Below, piece by piece: positions 25,580 through 37,480 of a DNA stretch of 64,000 nucleotides. Made by a program: the position numbers and the translations under genes. The first letter of the stretch is position 1. Every line of letters starts with the position of its first letter. Location: positions 13,552,956 to 13,616,955 of the forward strand of contig JBBMNZ010000014.1 in NCBI GenBank assembly GCA_037954325.1. The letters are read 5' to 3'. This stretch comes from Fistularia commersonii. Lineage: Eukaryota > Chordata > Actinopteri > Syngnathiformes > Fistulariidae. The notes under the pieces were generated by a model that did not search any database, was not told the DNA's origin, and saw only the letters and a list, made by a program, of their open reading frames with translations.

Positions 25580-26755
25580 GGCAATCATTGTACCCTCAAA
25601 GTACATTCTGCTGCAGACCACTAAATCCCTCCCTGTCCTTCCCCTGGTCTTCCTCATGCTTTTTCTCTGTATTCTCTCTTATCTCACTGGCCATCATCCT
25701 CTCATTCAGATCCAGCTTCCAACTGTCAGCATCCCTCCTCTTTTCATTCCCCCTCACCCCCTCCCCACCCTCTGTTTTTCCGTTGTGCCTAAAAGGTAGA
25801 AATTTGTCCCAGAGGGTTCAACCTCTTTCCTTTGAGTGTTTCTTTTTGGTAGAGCTGTGCAGCTACAAGTGGAAATCGATCTGTGTTTGGTTTAAGAGGG
25901 CTTAGGGCTGATTTTGGCATTAAATAGATGAATGAAGATTTGAAGTAAGATAAGATATGTTTAGAGGATCTTCATTTAAACACTTACCCTTTCACTTCAG
26001 TCTGAATCCCCTATCTTATTATGCCCCATAGCTGTCTACGCACCAGATCTAAAATATGGTTTCCTGGTCAGGGATCTTTATTTTTTATGCTAAAAGGGCT
26101 ACAGGGTCTGTCCCACCCCTGGCTCTCCTCACTACTCCAGCTTACATCACTATCTCTACTACTGTGATACTTCCATGCAGACACATGGCAATGACACCAC
26201 CAGGGGAGTGTGTTATTGTCTCCCACCGTATGGTTGTTTTAAAAGGCAATTTGAAGCTCCGCTGGCTCTATAATTAGCTGTGAGCCTCCAGAGGAGGGTG
26301 GGAAAAAATGGCTTATCATCTCTCCTTTGTAATTACACATCTGAGGATGGCAACAGACACACACTTAAGCAGGCATAACTGCGGAGTTTAAGGTGTCTTT
26401 GTGTTGTTACATTTTTGTTTGCGACATGGGTCATGCAATCAAGCGCCCTGTATGTTTCACAGAAGAAAGTAGCATCTTCTATTTTTTATTTTTTATTTTT
26501 GGCTTACCAATGTGATTGTGGCATTGAGGATGGATGACGGGACAGCAGGTGAAGAGCACTGCTACATGTCCCATCCTGGTTCTACAGCAGAAACTGATGT
26601 ACAAAGGAGGACAAGGCAGGATCATTAATCCACCTGCCCTCGACCCCCCCACCCCCCATTGCTGAAACAGGGGAACTCAGGGAACATGCAGGAATAGGAA
26701 CTGGGATGTGGCAGGGTAGTTGGGAAAACTCAAATTAATCACTTTTTTTTTCTCT

Positions 26756-26935
26756 CTGGGTTCCTCAATTAATCCTGGTACAATTACCAAGCTCCTCCTA
26801 GCAAGTGTTGAGCAAGACACTGAACCCCTAGATTCACTCCCAGCACAGCTTAGTGGCTGCCCACTGCTCATGGTTCTTCCATGATGGGTTAAATGCAGTG
26901 CACAAATTTAACAGAGGTTTTGCCATATATACAAC
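26756..26935 (+). mobile_element. tRNA-derived SINE fragment
   Basis: Body of the same SINE family as the copy at 31238-31491, here on the + strand. Shared blocks include gacactgaacccctag, ctgcccactgctcatggttc and catgatgggttaaatgcag. The promoter head is degraded: a Box B-like tcctggtacaattacc is hard to align. No target-site duplication was identified. Confidence 0.7.
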
Positions 26936-29062
26936 ACAATGTAACTGTCCTGTAACTACTTCTTCTTCCTCTTCTTCCTCCAATATCAAGCTGTCTCAGC
27001 AAAGACAGCAAGTTCTTGCTATGTAATATTCTTTATATTCGTAATCCACCAACATCCTTTTATCTCTCTTAGCTTTTATTCCACTCTTTATCTCACCTTT
27101 TCAAAATAAAATTGACTCCACTAAAAGCAAAGAAAATAATGGGTATTTTAAGGATTATTTTAGAGTCAACTTGAGACTTATTAGAATAACGTGGGGGATT
27201 GATCTCAATGCCTGGTTTGTAATATCAAAACGAATGGAGGACCATAAACAATACATCATTTTTTGAGCCACTTTGTAAATTTATGATACCAACAAACCAA
27301 TTAAGAATGAATCCATATTTAGACTTTAAGAAAAGAAGTAGTTAAATGGACCGCTGCCCTGTTTTGTAGCTGGGAGAAATAAATGAATAAAGTCAAGACA
27401 ATATGGCTCTGCATTATTGGGGTCATGCAGTTGCACTGAATTGTGTCTTTTTGATAAGTTGGACAAACAATGGAGAGAAAAAGAAAACATGGTTTGAAGC
27501 CCCACTGAGGATCTATGCCATTCCCTGTCGAGGGGAGGAAGCAGTAGAGATCAAGCTCTTTTCCAAGCACAATCTGTATTTTGTTTCTTTATTTTGAACG
27601 GAAGCATGCAGCGGTCCTGTACCAACACCTAGATCGGCTGACAATGAGATACTTCCAGATGAGAAAATGCAATTTGTTAAATGCATGTTTTCATTTTTGT
27701 GGGATATAGTGTACATCACAATGTACAATATTATCTAAAATATAAAAATAACTTAATCTTCCAGTGCTTCTAAGTATTTTTGGATTCTGTAGCTTAGAAA
27801 AATGTCATGTACATGAACCCTTAATTTTATGGACATATAGGGTGACCCTTTGCACATAATCATGCCTTAATGAACAAATTATCCAATTTTCTGCTACTAG
27901 AGTGTTATACCCTCTTGCAGAACAGAACTTTCACACAATGTGGCCTAAAGGATTTTAATCAGTCACCGGAGTCTCATTATACCAATTTTTCCCTGTAATG
28001 GCACAAGTCATCAGCTGCTGCTATTTCTCGAAAGCTTTTATCTCATTCTAGTCCAGATGACGTGACATGCTGGTTCCATGTCTTCTCAAACTCTGTTCAA
28101 AGAATCAGATTCCAGGCTGCGTTGACGCAACATGTCAAAACTGTGACAGAGGCAACATCAGCTGGACAGCAGTGATGAAAAAATTGTAACTACTTTATGT
28201 TTTTTTCCAATTCATGTTATCACTCCTACAACACAATAAAGTTATTCATAACATCTTCCTTCTCTATAATTGCTTTCCATAAGGGGGCTACCACTTTTCA
28301 AGTATATTAAACCTATGAATAATGCACTATTATATGTTTATTTTAAACCTGTGCTTGCGTGTGCATGTACACGTATTATTATGATAAGATAGTAACCTCT
28401 GAAGCAAGGCTATCCAAAATGTTTCACTCCCATCAGTTTCTCTCTCTCTCTTTTCCTCTGCCTTTCAGAATTAATAATTGTGGCAGCAGCCCAGAGAAGG
28501 ACAGAAAGCGAGAGAGACATTTATCATTTGTTTAATGGACGTTCACCCCCTTGACCGCACTGAGACATTGTTTTCCTTATTTAGTTCATTGGGGCCCACA
28601 GCTGATAATTTACAAGCAGTATATCTTTAATAATGACTTGTCTCCTTCCTGGGGTGGGCCACGCTGCTGTTTACACACAAATAGAGGGACACATATTAAA
28701 TGTTCAGCCAGCATTGAGGTCTTGACTGCTCTCTGTCAAAGTCAACAATCATACATACACACATACACACACAAATAGATACACACATACACACTAAAGG
28801 GGTGGCATTGATGAAGTATCCTTTTCTCCTGGTGTTTGCTCCAGTCAGGCTGATCAAAGGGAGTAGTATAGAGTGTGAGTGTGCATGTGTGTGTGTGTGT
28901 GTGTAGCCTCTATTGGATTTCAACCTCAAAATGATTTCCTTTTCCTTTAAATTCAAACTCTGTTTACCTTGAAGACAGCTGTACGGTGGTCCTTAAGGCC
29001 CACACCTTTCTGCTCTTGACAAATTGAGCCAGTTTAGCAGCAGTTTCACTTCTCACTGCAGG

Positions 29063-29066
<4 letters not shown>

Positions 29067-29096
<30 letters not shown>
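29067..29096. repeat. (CA)n microsatellite
   Basis: CA repeat of 30 bp, followed by degenerate cacc/tacac. Confidence 0.95.
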
Positions 29097-29099
<3 letters not shown>

Positions 29100-29962
29100 C
29101 ATGCACCAACGCCTACACACACACCTACACAAGATGCTGGGTTGCATTGTACGTGCAAGTGCATTCTGCTTGGCTGCTCATGTGTGTTAGCTGGGCCGGT
29201 ACATCAAGGGAAGAGCAAGTGACAAGTTGAAGAAAGAGTGGGTGAAAGAGGGACAGATGGATGGAGAAAAACACAGTGGGAGAGAGCGCGCACGAGAGAA
29301 ACAAACATCTCAAATGTTCTCAGGAGTGACTGAGGAAAAAAAAAGAAAAACCAACAAAAAAAAAAAAAAAACATTAACAAAAAAAAAACATGGCACCAGA
29401 TGAGAAACTAAATGAGTAGTCAAAGCTGTCTATATGCAAACATAGGCACTCAAATACACATATTGCAAAGTCAAAAGATGAGAATATGTCCTCAGTTGTC
29501 CCCATCTTGCTGCTGTCAAGATAACTATTATGGTTGTAGTGTTAAAACAATTGGGGGTGTTGCTGTTATATTTGTGTACAAGAATTAATCCTCTGTCCTC
29601 ATTTAATTTAAATATCAACTTGATTTAATAGATTATTTTTTTTTAGTTTTGACAAGCACCAGAATCACAAGATTTGCACAGTGAATTGACAATCTTGGAA
29701 ACACAGGGAAAACCCTGAAATCCAAGCAGATACGGTAATGGTAAAGGAGAAATGTCTAGTAGCCTGCTAATCAACGAGCTATCTTTATTTTTGTATTTCG
29801 ATCAAAACTTTTCCAATCCTGTCCTTAATCTGACTAAATCCTTTTGCAGTATTAAGCCTGGAATGACAGGAGTGAACGTGGCTGCTAGAACAGGTCTACC
29901 TCATATGGTGCACATCTGGACAATGTTGAATCCAACTTGGTAAAATTTGGAAGACATCTTTC

Positions 29963-29996
29963 AGTAGCACCTGCCAGAACACTGGCAGGTGCTACT
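29963..29996. repeat. Perfect 14-bp inverted repeat, 6-nt loop
   Basis: AGTAGCACCTGCCA (29963-29976), loop gaacac, then the exact reverse complement (29983-29996). The stem is GC-rich within an AT-rich setting. It could be a palindromic remnant of a small transposon or a folded RNA segment. The stem is shorter than a typical miRNA precursor. Confidence 0.8.
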
Positions 29997-31237
29997 TTCT
30001 TTGTCACAAGAAGTAGGTGTTTGGTTGTGTGAGAAATTGTATCTTGAGCTCAATCAGTGGAGAAATTGAAGAGGCAAAGTCATGCTTTGAGTAATGAGTA
30101 CATAAGCTCAGGTTACAAATCTTAGCTCATGGTTTGTCAAATGAGGATAGAGTTTAGAATAAGACTCAGATCTTGGAAGCCAAATAGAGGCTTGTGCTGA
30201 GTTCTGGCTTATAAGCAAAGTATGGCTAAACATCAGTGATTGTGGTATTTTAAAACTAAATATTTTTGGGTATGACCTTGTTTCACTCTCAGCAACTGGC
30301 GTTGGACAGATGTTTTTGCTTGTTTGTTTATTTTCATGTTTCAAACATTTAACATTCTTAAAATTGGCCATGAGTGCCTACACTTCCATGCTTTACCTAT
30401 GTGTTAAACTAATAGTAATATTATAATTTCAAGAGATACCGGTAAAAACAGTGGTACGTGTGACTCCTCATTGATACGTTACTACATGTTAAGTAATTCA
30501 ACAGTCAAAGGTCAAGTGATATTTTTCTCAACACCGCTCCCTGTCGTTTTTGTTGAATTTTTTTTCTCATTCTTTCCCTTGTCTTCCTTTCGAAGGTGGA
30601 TAAGGGTTGCCTGGATTTTAATGGACATAAGTTATGGTTTGATATGGTGATAATTTCCCCTCAGCTGTTTCAACCAGAGAAATATGATGTAAAAAAAAAT
30701 GTAAACAACCGGCGGATACTATGTCAGACCTTGATACACAGAGGCATGCCTTTGGCCTGCTTACAAATAAGGTCTACTTTCCTCGAATTTTCCATCCAGC
30801 GACCACACTATTACAAGACATTCAGCAGAGGCGTGTGGTTGTCATTAGCTTCACACTGGCCTCAGCCTACAGGATCTGCCTTAGGGAAGAATGTGGAGCT
30901 GCTGTTTTAGCACACAGCCAGATCTACTTTTATCAGAGCTTTGCTCAGTGTGACAGATCGGTGTGGGCCTGATGGGGACAGGAGCCTCACAAAACTATCT
31001 GTTCAAGCAATTTAATCCAAATTGCCATCATCTGACACGATTCCACTTCATATAAATGCAAATCAATCAATTTCAAAATTGCCAACAAATAAGAACTGTT
31101 TCGTTACAATTACACTTGTTACCAGAGTAGGCAAAATGGCATTGATTTAAGGCCACTTTTCTGATCCTACTCTGGTAGATGACCTGATGTACAGTGTAAG
31201 AGCCTAAGAGATTAATGTAGAAGGACGAGATGATAAG

Positions 31238-31491
31238 AAAGAAAAAAAAAACACTTTATTGTCCAATTCAGTTACGCATCCAGCACATCAGTGGAATTTC
31301 ACCACTGCATTTAACCCATCATGGATGAACCATGAGCAGAAGGCATGAGTAGAGCCATTGGAGCAGTTGGGGGTTCAGTGTCTTCCTTTACGACACTTTG
31401 ACTGGCTAGGAGGAACATGAGAATTACAGGAATCAAACCAGTAATATTAATTTTCAAGACAAGTGCTCTAACACCCTGAGCCATGCGCCCC
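31238..31491 (-). mobile_element. tRNA-derived SINE
   Basis: On the minus strand it begins GGGGCGCATGGCTCAGGGTG with a Box A-like TGGCTCAGGGTGTTAGAGC. A Box B-like GGTTTGATTCC (consensus GGTTCGANTCC) follows at the usual spacing for a pol III promoter. The body continues with gaagacactgaaccccc and gatgggttaaatgcagtgg and ends in a T-rich tail (about 31238-31252 on +). Imperfect flanking repeats (ATAAGAAAGAAA at 31233, ATAAGCAGAAAT at 31492) may be an aged target-site duplication. Transcription would depend on LINE machinery for mobility. Confidence 0.8.
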
Positions 31492-31800
31492 ATAAGCAGA
31501 AATCAGAATCAGAAAGTCTTTCATTGCCATATATTTTTTTTTCTAATGCAATGAAATTGCTGTGGATTGTTGGAATAATCATTAAATAAAAAAAGGGAAT
31601 CAGAACAAGTGGAATTGGTGATCCAAAGGAGCAAGTGGTACAAAGTAGTGTAAAAGTAAATAAAAAAGACCACTTTGTAAGAAAACAAAGTGAGATTATG
31701 TTAACCAGGGGGCACATATTTTGACTGATAGAGGGTTCCATTAGCATTAGAAAGCTCTCCTTATCCGTGGTCAAGTCCATCAGGCTTGTGAAAAGTAAGA
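31492..31800. repeat. Possible dispersed repeat (agaatcagaaagtctttcat)
   Basis: Starts with agaatcagaatcagaaagtc and tttcattgccat, wording I associate with a common fish interspersed repeat. A related agaatcaaactctttatc occurs at 43007. The class is unknown to me. Confidence 0.35.
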
Positions 31801-32374
31801 GGCCTTATGCCTACAAAAATTACACACTTATAAAACCATACTACTATGGCTTGTGCTGTCACTCTGTTTGATTATCTGACTATCAGCTTCTGCACCAACG
31901 CATGTAAATTCCATTACTTGAATATAAAGAGCAGTTTTCTGTAATTTACAAAGTTGCTCTAAAGTGATGTTTTATAGCTACTATTCCTAGATATGGATGT
32001 AAGCCAGAGATACATTGACATTTTTGAAGCTCTTAGTATGAGTTTAAATGAGAAATTAAAGGAGTGCTAATGGTGCTAGTAACACATGCCATGAGTCTGG
32101 GCTGGAGGAACAGCATCAGGATAATTCAAAGTACTGTCATGCTGTATGAGTTTTTTGAGGTTTTTTTGTTTTTTTTTGAGGGTATGAAATTGGTAATTCA
32201 GTATATTTTCATAAATTTGATGCTCCACTCAGCAAATACATTTACTAAATTTAAAGCCAAAAATATCAACATTTTCTGTCCAATGACAGTGAAGGTCTCC
32301 GCCAGTTTGGTTTCCAGCACTGTGTATATGATTCCATTCATCATAATGAACCCAGGGTTTGTTTATGTCAAGAA

Positions 32375-32419
32375 AACAAACAAACAAACAAACAAACAAA
32401 CAAAAACAGACAAACAAAA
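32375..32419. repeat. (CAAA)n microsatellite
   Basis: About eight to nine tandem caaa units, then degenerate caaaaacagacaaac. Confidence 0.95.
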
Positions 32420-32993
32420 TGGCTTTTCAAAAAAATGACTGTCTGTACGAATCCGTATTTGTTGTTCTAGAATAAACAAAGTATCAAAGGACAAATGTAC
32501 TTTAGATGGGCTGTATCTCAACAATGTCACTACCCGTCAAATTTTTATAGACTTTCGCAAGCTATTTAGGGTTGCTGGGCGTGAACGTGATTCATAGAAG
32601 CACCTTATTTATGCTATTTAGCTAATTAAGCAAGCTTCCCATATACCTATGGAGAATTTTAATATCCATTTTTATTCAATTTATATATATATACTCACAC
32701 AACAATTGTTTTTACAATCAGGGTATTTTGTGTGTGTGTGTGTTAATGAAAGAAAAACCCACAATGGTCTCTGAAATACCTTGAAACTGACAAAAGTAAA
32801 AAATACTAAAAATTACCCAGTGAAACCAATTAAAAATTAACCAGAATGTACTGCATATATGTGTCGTCCTTGTCTACATGTGCATGCACGTGTGCCACCT
32901 GAGGATGACCCCTGTGGTGAAAGTGAAGCAAAGAATGATGATTAATTTCACCCAAGAGTAGCCTGTCTCGCTGAAATGGCACCTACAAGGAGC

Positions 32994-33093
<100 letters not shown>

Positions 33094-33218
33094 TGTAGAC
33101 GCTGTTGTCAGCAGGTATGCAATGATACTTTGGATGCCCTCCAGTCAGGGTCAGATACACTCACATACACATCCACAGAAATGACCATCTTATAAATTGC
33201 CACTTATACAGTTTTAAG

Positions 33219-33252
33219 TCTCTCTCTCACTCTCTCTCTCTCTCTCTCTCTA
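33219..33252. repeat. (TC)n microsatellite
   Basis: TC repeat with one interruption (tcac), ending ctag. Confidence 0.93.
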
Positions 33253-35446
33253 GTACTAAGTTGCATCATCTATTTTTCATTAAATGCATTTATAATATTT
33301 GCTCACCCTTTGACATGGCTCCAAGAGACGGAATCCTGGAGAGATATTAACACCATGAGAACATAGTCATTTCTATTAGCGACCACACACGCACACACAC
33401 ACACACACCAATCTCATTAGGAAAATATCTTATGCCCTCTATCCTCAAAGAGCTAGTTGAACATGTTGGACTTGTTCATTGCTCACCTTTGCTAGACATT
33501 TAAAAAATCATACTCAGAGAGAATTACTAGCAAGCCTATCACACTGCTCCTATATTGAGCTGCCCCCTCCTCTCTTTAACTTTATTCAACTATGTTATTA
33601 TCTACAATTGTGCACACACACCTCTGTGTGCACTGTGTGTGCACAAAGGTACCTGTCTGTTGGGTGAAACAAGCAGCAGAAAAAGAATGACTAAACGGAA
33701 ATCCCAAGGGGGGATAAAAGTGGAAAGGTGTGATGAAATGAAAGGGGGTGATGTGAATGCACTGAAGAAGTAAATTGAGTTCTACTCCAATCACAAATGA
33801 ATGAGGTTAAATAAGACAAGAGAAAGAAAAGGGAGACAGGTGAGACGAAGTAGGCACATAAAACCGGAATAAACTGGATGACAAAGCAACTAGAAAAGGT
33901 GAGAAAATGAAGACAAAAAAAGTGCAAAGAAAAGGAAACAATATATAATGTCCTGTTTTCTTGCTGTACCTGACCCAGAATTGCGATCGGTGCATGAACC
34001 CTGTGTGGTATTAATCACAGCAGTACTTCAGCCAAACCTCATTACTTGTCTTTGTTCATGTTTATTACCTCGTCCTCCTCTATACACTCCCGACACACTT
34101 GCTCGCACACACAGAGCATCCGTGTTCCCAGCCTCCCACCTTGATGCTATCTCATCTGTCTCCATCATCATTACTACGTCTTCCTGTTGTTTCAAATCCA
34201 CTTACTGCATCTTTCTGGTGTTTCAAAGCAATCCCGAATGTTTGCTTACTGCCTCATGACTATAATGGGTCCAATAAAAAAACACATTGGTTGATAATAA
34301 AATCCTAAAGGACTTTTTGATAAAAAAAATATATAATAAATTAAGGTGGCATACTACTTTTTCCAGCAATATCTGTTCGTAATTTAACAACCCCGGGCTA
34401 ATTTCATTAGTATTTGCTATTGATTAACCATTGAAGAGAATAAATTAGAAACATAATGGACATCAAAAAGTTAATCATAGCCATCGGAAAATCCAGCAAC
34501 CATTGTCATCGCTTTACAAAGTGATGCTATGCGATTTCCTACCTGCTAGCCCCCACTGAGCTGTGGAGCATTATTTCTTGTTTGTATGTCAACTTAATGT
34601 TACAAATTGATTTTTTTTTCATCTCATCTTTATAATCTAAATTAAAAAAAAGAAAAATCAGAATAATTGAATTCCTGATTATAGTGCCCACAATTATGGT
34701 GTTTGATAGCAGCTAAAAAAAATAAAGAAATAAGTAAATGGATAAATAAATCAGTGTAGTGCAGTTGCGTCCGTGGGCACGTAACACTGTAGTATTGTCT
34801 CAGTCTTGTCACTAAGATAGTTACTTCAATGTCTACTTGTGGAGTTAGCATGATCACGAGAGTTACAGTGTCCTTGATAATCTTCTCTGAGGTTTATAAT
34901 GAGCCTTATCCCAGGAGGAAGGGGGAGACAGTGTGCTGTGAGGGGCTGGCAAGCGGGACAGCAAGAGAGGTGACAATGCAGGCCAGATCTCCAAACCCCT
35001 AACTTGTCATGAAAAGTCACCTTTTATTTCTTCTATCGTCCAAACTTTTTGTGTTTGCATAGAATTGTGAAACACATGGAAAACTGCGCTGTTAAAAAAA
35101 AGGTCAAACATAAGATACTTTTCTTTTTGCTACCCATTCGTATTCATCAGAGTTTGTCAGCATGATGAAGACCACCTTTGGCGAACAAAACAAAAATAAA
35201 GGAAAATCACAGATCCAAATAGAGCTTTTCTGTCTAATGTTTCCACTATACCATTGTCTTGCAGATTTCTGGGGAAGTTGGCCTGCTTACATAAATACAT
35301 ACATATATGGTTGGTAAATTCTAAAAGGCTCACTTTTGGTTTTCTCTACTAATGATAACATATCATAAGATAGGCCATTTTTCTTTATCACATCTAACAT
35401 GCAAGCACATATCACCTCTACTTTTATCATAAGTTGTACTAGTTTT

Positions 35447-35530
35447 GGGTGGTTGCGGCACAGTTGGTTGAGTGGGTGTCTAGTCAATTGGGAGGCTTGT
35501 AGTTTATTTCCATTGTTCAACCCACTTGGT
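35447..35530 (+). mobile_element. tRNA-derived SINE head, fragment
   Basis: The sequence ggttgcggcacagttggttg, then agtgggtgtctagtcaattg, ggaggcttgtagtttatttc, resembles the tRNA-like head of fish SINEs. It has a Box A-like segment and a decayed Box B-like segment. It directly precedes the L2-like LINE remnant. Confidence 0.5.
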
Positions 35531-35589
35531 CATACAATATGCCATAAGAGACCTTATTTTGTACCATATGGCTTGGCAGAACTGCTGTA

Positions 35590-37480
35590 TCCTGCTTTTT
35601 GAGAATTCCCACAACTTTTCCTGATCCTGGTATACATCCGCCCCACAGCCATTGCAGCCTCAGCATCAGAGCATATCAAATCCACACTTGACAGATTTGG
35701 GCAAATCTCACCTGATGCCCCAAAATTCATTATGAGTGATTTCCGTCGCTGCTCACTGAACAAAGCTCTCAAAGAATTCCAACAGTATGTCAACTGTAAA
35801 CCCCGTTTGGGGAATACACTTAAACTTTTCGGATCTGTTCCTGATGCCTACAAAGCTGACCCCCTACTACTGTTGCTGGCCACCACTCCATCCTGCTTGC
35901 TCCAGTCTATGCACCGTTGGTAAGGAAAGCAGGTAGAATAACTAAGATTATCATGCAGTGGCCGCAAGACAGCATTGATAGGCTTCAGGGATGCTTTGAA
36001 TCCATGGATTGGGATAATCTTATATCCGCATCCGAGGATATCAGCGAGTAGGTGGTGGAGACTGTCTCATCCTACATTTCCTTCAGTGTGAACAATGTCG
36101 TCCTCAACAAAAAGGCACCATGCTTGCCAACAACAAACCCTGTAAAGAGCTAAAGAAGATTCTAAATAAGAAAAAAATAATCTTCTTCACCTGCACTGAA
36201 GCTGGGAAGGAGGAGGTAAATAAGGCGGTCAAACAAGCCAAGGTGTGTTATAAGAACCAGGTAGAGTGAACCTTTGCACAAGGGGACCTCTGCTCAGCTT
36301 GGCAGGGGATCGAAAATATGGCCTCGGTGAACACTGCTTCCCCCAGTTATTCACCCATTTGAATCACAGGGAGTTACCCAACATCATTCACCAATTACCT
36401 CAATTGCCAGATAGCAGATCCCAGATAGAGACCTTAGTCTCCACTCTCAAACCGGACTGCCCCGCTTTTGTCTTTGACTCTGAGGAGGTGGTTTGAGCCC
36501 TTAGGAGAACTGGGGTCTCCAGAGCACCCGGTCCAGACAGGATCTGTAGATGTACCCTCAAGCACTGTGCTGAGCAGCTGGGAGGTGTTTTTCATCTCCT
36601 TTGCCATAACTCCCTTATCTGCAGCACAATGTCCCAGATGTGGAAACACTCAACAGTGATTCTCATCCCAAAAAAGGCGACCCCTAAGGCACTGAATGAC
36701 CTCAGGCCAGTGGCTCTTACCTTACTGGAGAAAATTGTAAAAACTCACATCACCAGAGTAACTGAACCCCTGGTTGATCTTGTTTCCACTTCAACCAATG
36801 GGTCATTCAGTAGGTCATCAGCTTCCTCACCAACAGATCCCAGAGGGTGCTGGTGAATAACGTCCTCTCTGACACCCTCTTCACCTCCACCAGCTCACCT
36901 CAAGACTGCATCCTGTCTCCCCTGCTCATTGTCCTCTACACTGACGACTGCGGACTTTGTCAACCTCCTGAGGTTTTCCTCCAACACTGAGGCGATCATC
37001 AAGAAATGTTACCAGTGGTAGTACCTGCTCAGGAAACTGAGGTCATTTGAGGCTAGCAGCACAATCCTAACCATGTTCTATTATGCCTTCACTGAGAACG
37101 TAATGACCTTTTCCTTCCCCTGCTGGTTCTGTTCCATCACCCACCATGACAGGAATCAAATCACCTTGGTCAGCTCCAAAATAATTGGCCAACCCCTCAG
37201 ACATCTATTTCACTTCCATGGCAGCCAAATTTTAAAAACAGCCAAAAAGATCCCCGCAGATCAGTCCCACATCTTACACCCAGCCCTCTAGTGGCTCCCC
37301 ACAAGTTGCAGACTCCACTGACCCACCTGCAAAACCCAGAGAAGGGAAAGCTTCGTCCCCAGAGTCATCCAGCTCCCCAGTTCCTAGCAAGTTCTGCACT
37401 GAAGAAGCCTCTCGCATGAGGAGTGAAAAGTCTAGTTGCCGCGACAAGAAGTTTTCGACAAGAAATAATAATTATAACTT
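35590..37480 (+). mobile_element. L2/Maui-like LINE remnant
   Basis: Decayed ORF2 of a second LINE type, in several frames. Recognisable blocks in order: endonuclease YIRPTAIAASASEHIKSTLD (about 35630) and MSDFRRCSLNKALKEFQQYV (35732), where the usual GDF(N/R) is changed; linker CFESMDWDNL (about 35990); RT start RAPGPDRICRCTLKHCAEQL (about 36520); MSQMWKHSTVILIPKKATPK (36629) and LRPVALT; QDCILSPLLIVLYTDDC (about 36905); and C-terminal YLLRKLRSFEASSTILTMFY (about 37020) with KIIGQPL and ADQSHILHPAL. The segment between TDDC and YLLRKLRSF, which should hold the FADD catalytic motif, is missing. Many stops and frameshifts; non-functional. Confidence 0.82.

Larger units (their letters stand above)
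26936..31232. other. Presumed plexin intron, no gene seen
   Basis: No exon recognised. 28465-28690 is moderately GC-rich and motif-dense and looks single-copy. 29210-29400 is purine-rich with A runs. A perfect hairpin at 29963-29996 is listed separately. 30590-30980 has open frames but no splice-bounded similarity to any protein I know. Confidence 0.55.

Noticed and set aside
25428..25905. 155- and 123-codon open frames on +
   Set aside because: Composition follows the GT tract and the C/T-rich block; two overlapping frames are equally open and show no splice-bounded similarity.
30596..30972. Two overlapping 83-104 codon open frames on +
   Set aside because: No family motif, no agreement between frames and no good splice context for a plexin exon. 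Left as intron.
33608..33645. Palindromic tgtgcacacaca...tgtgtgtgcaca
   Set aside because: Low-complexity CA/TG words readily form such inverted matches by chance.
36905..36955. YTDDC as a possible RT catalytic motif of the L2-like element
   Set aside because: In this family the YTDDC stretch precedes the true FADD motif; the FADD segment itself is missing.
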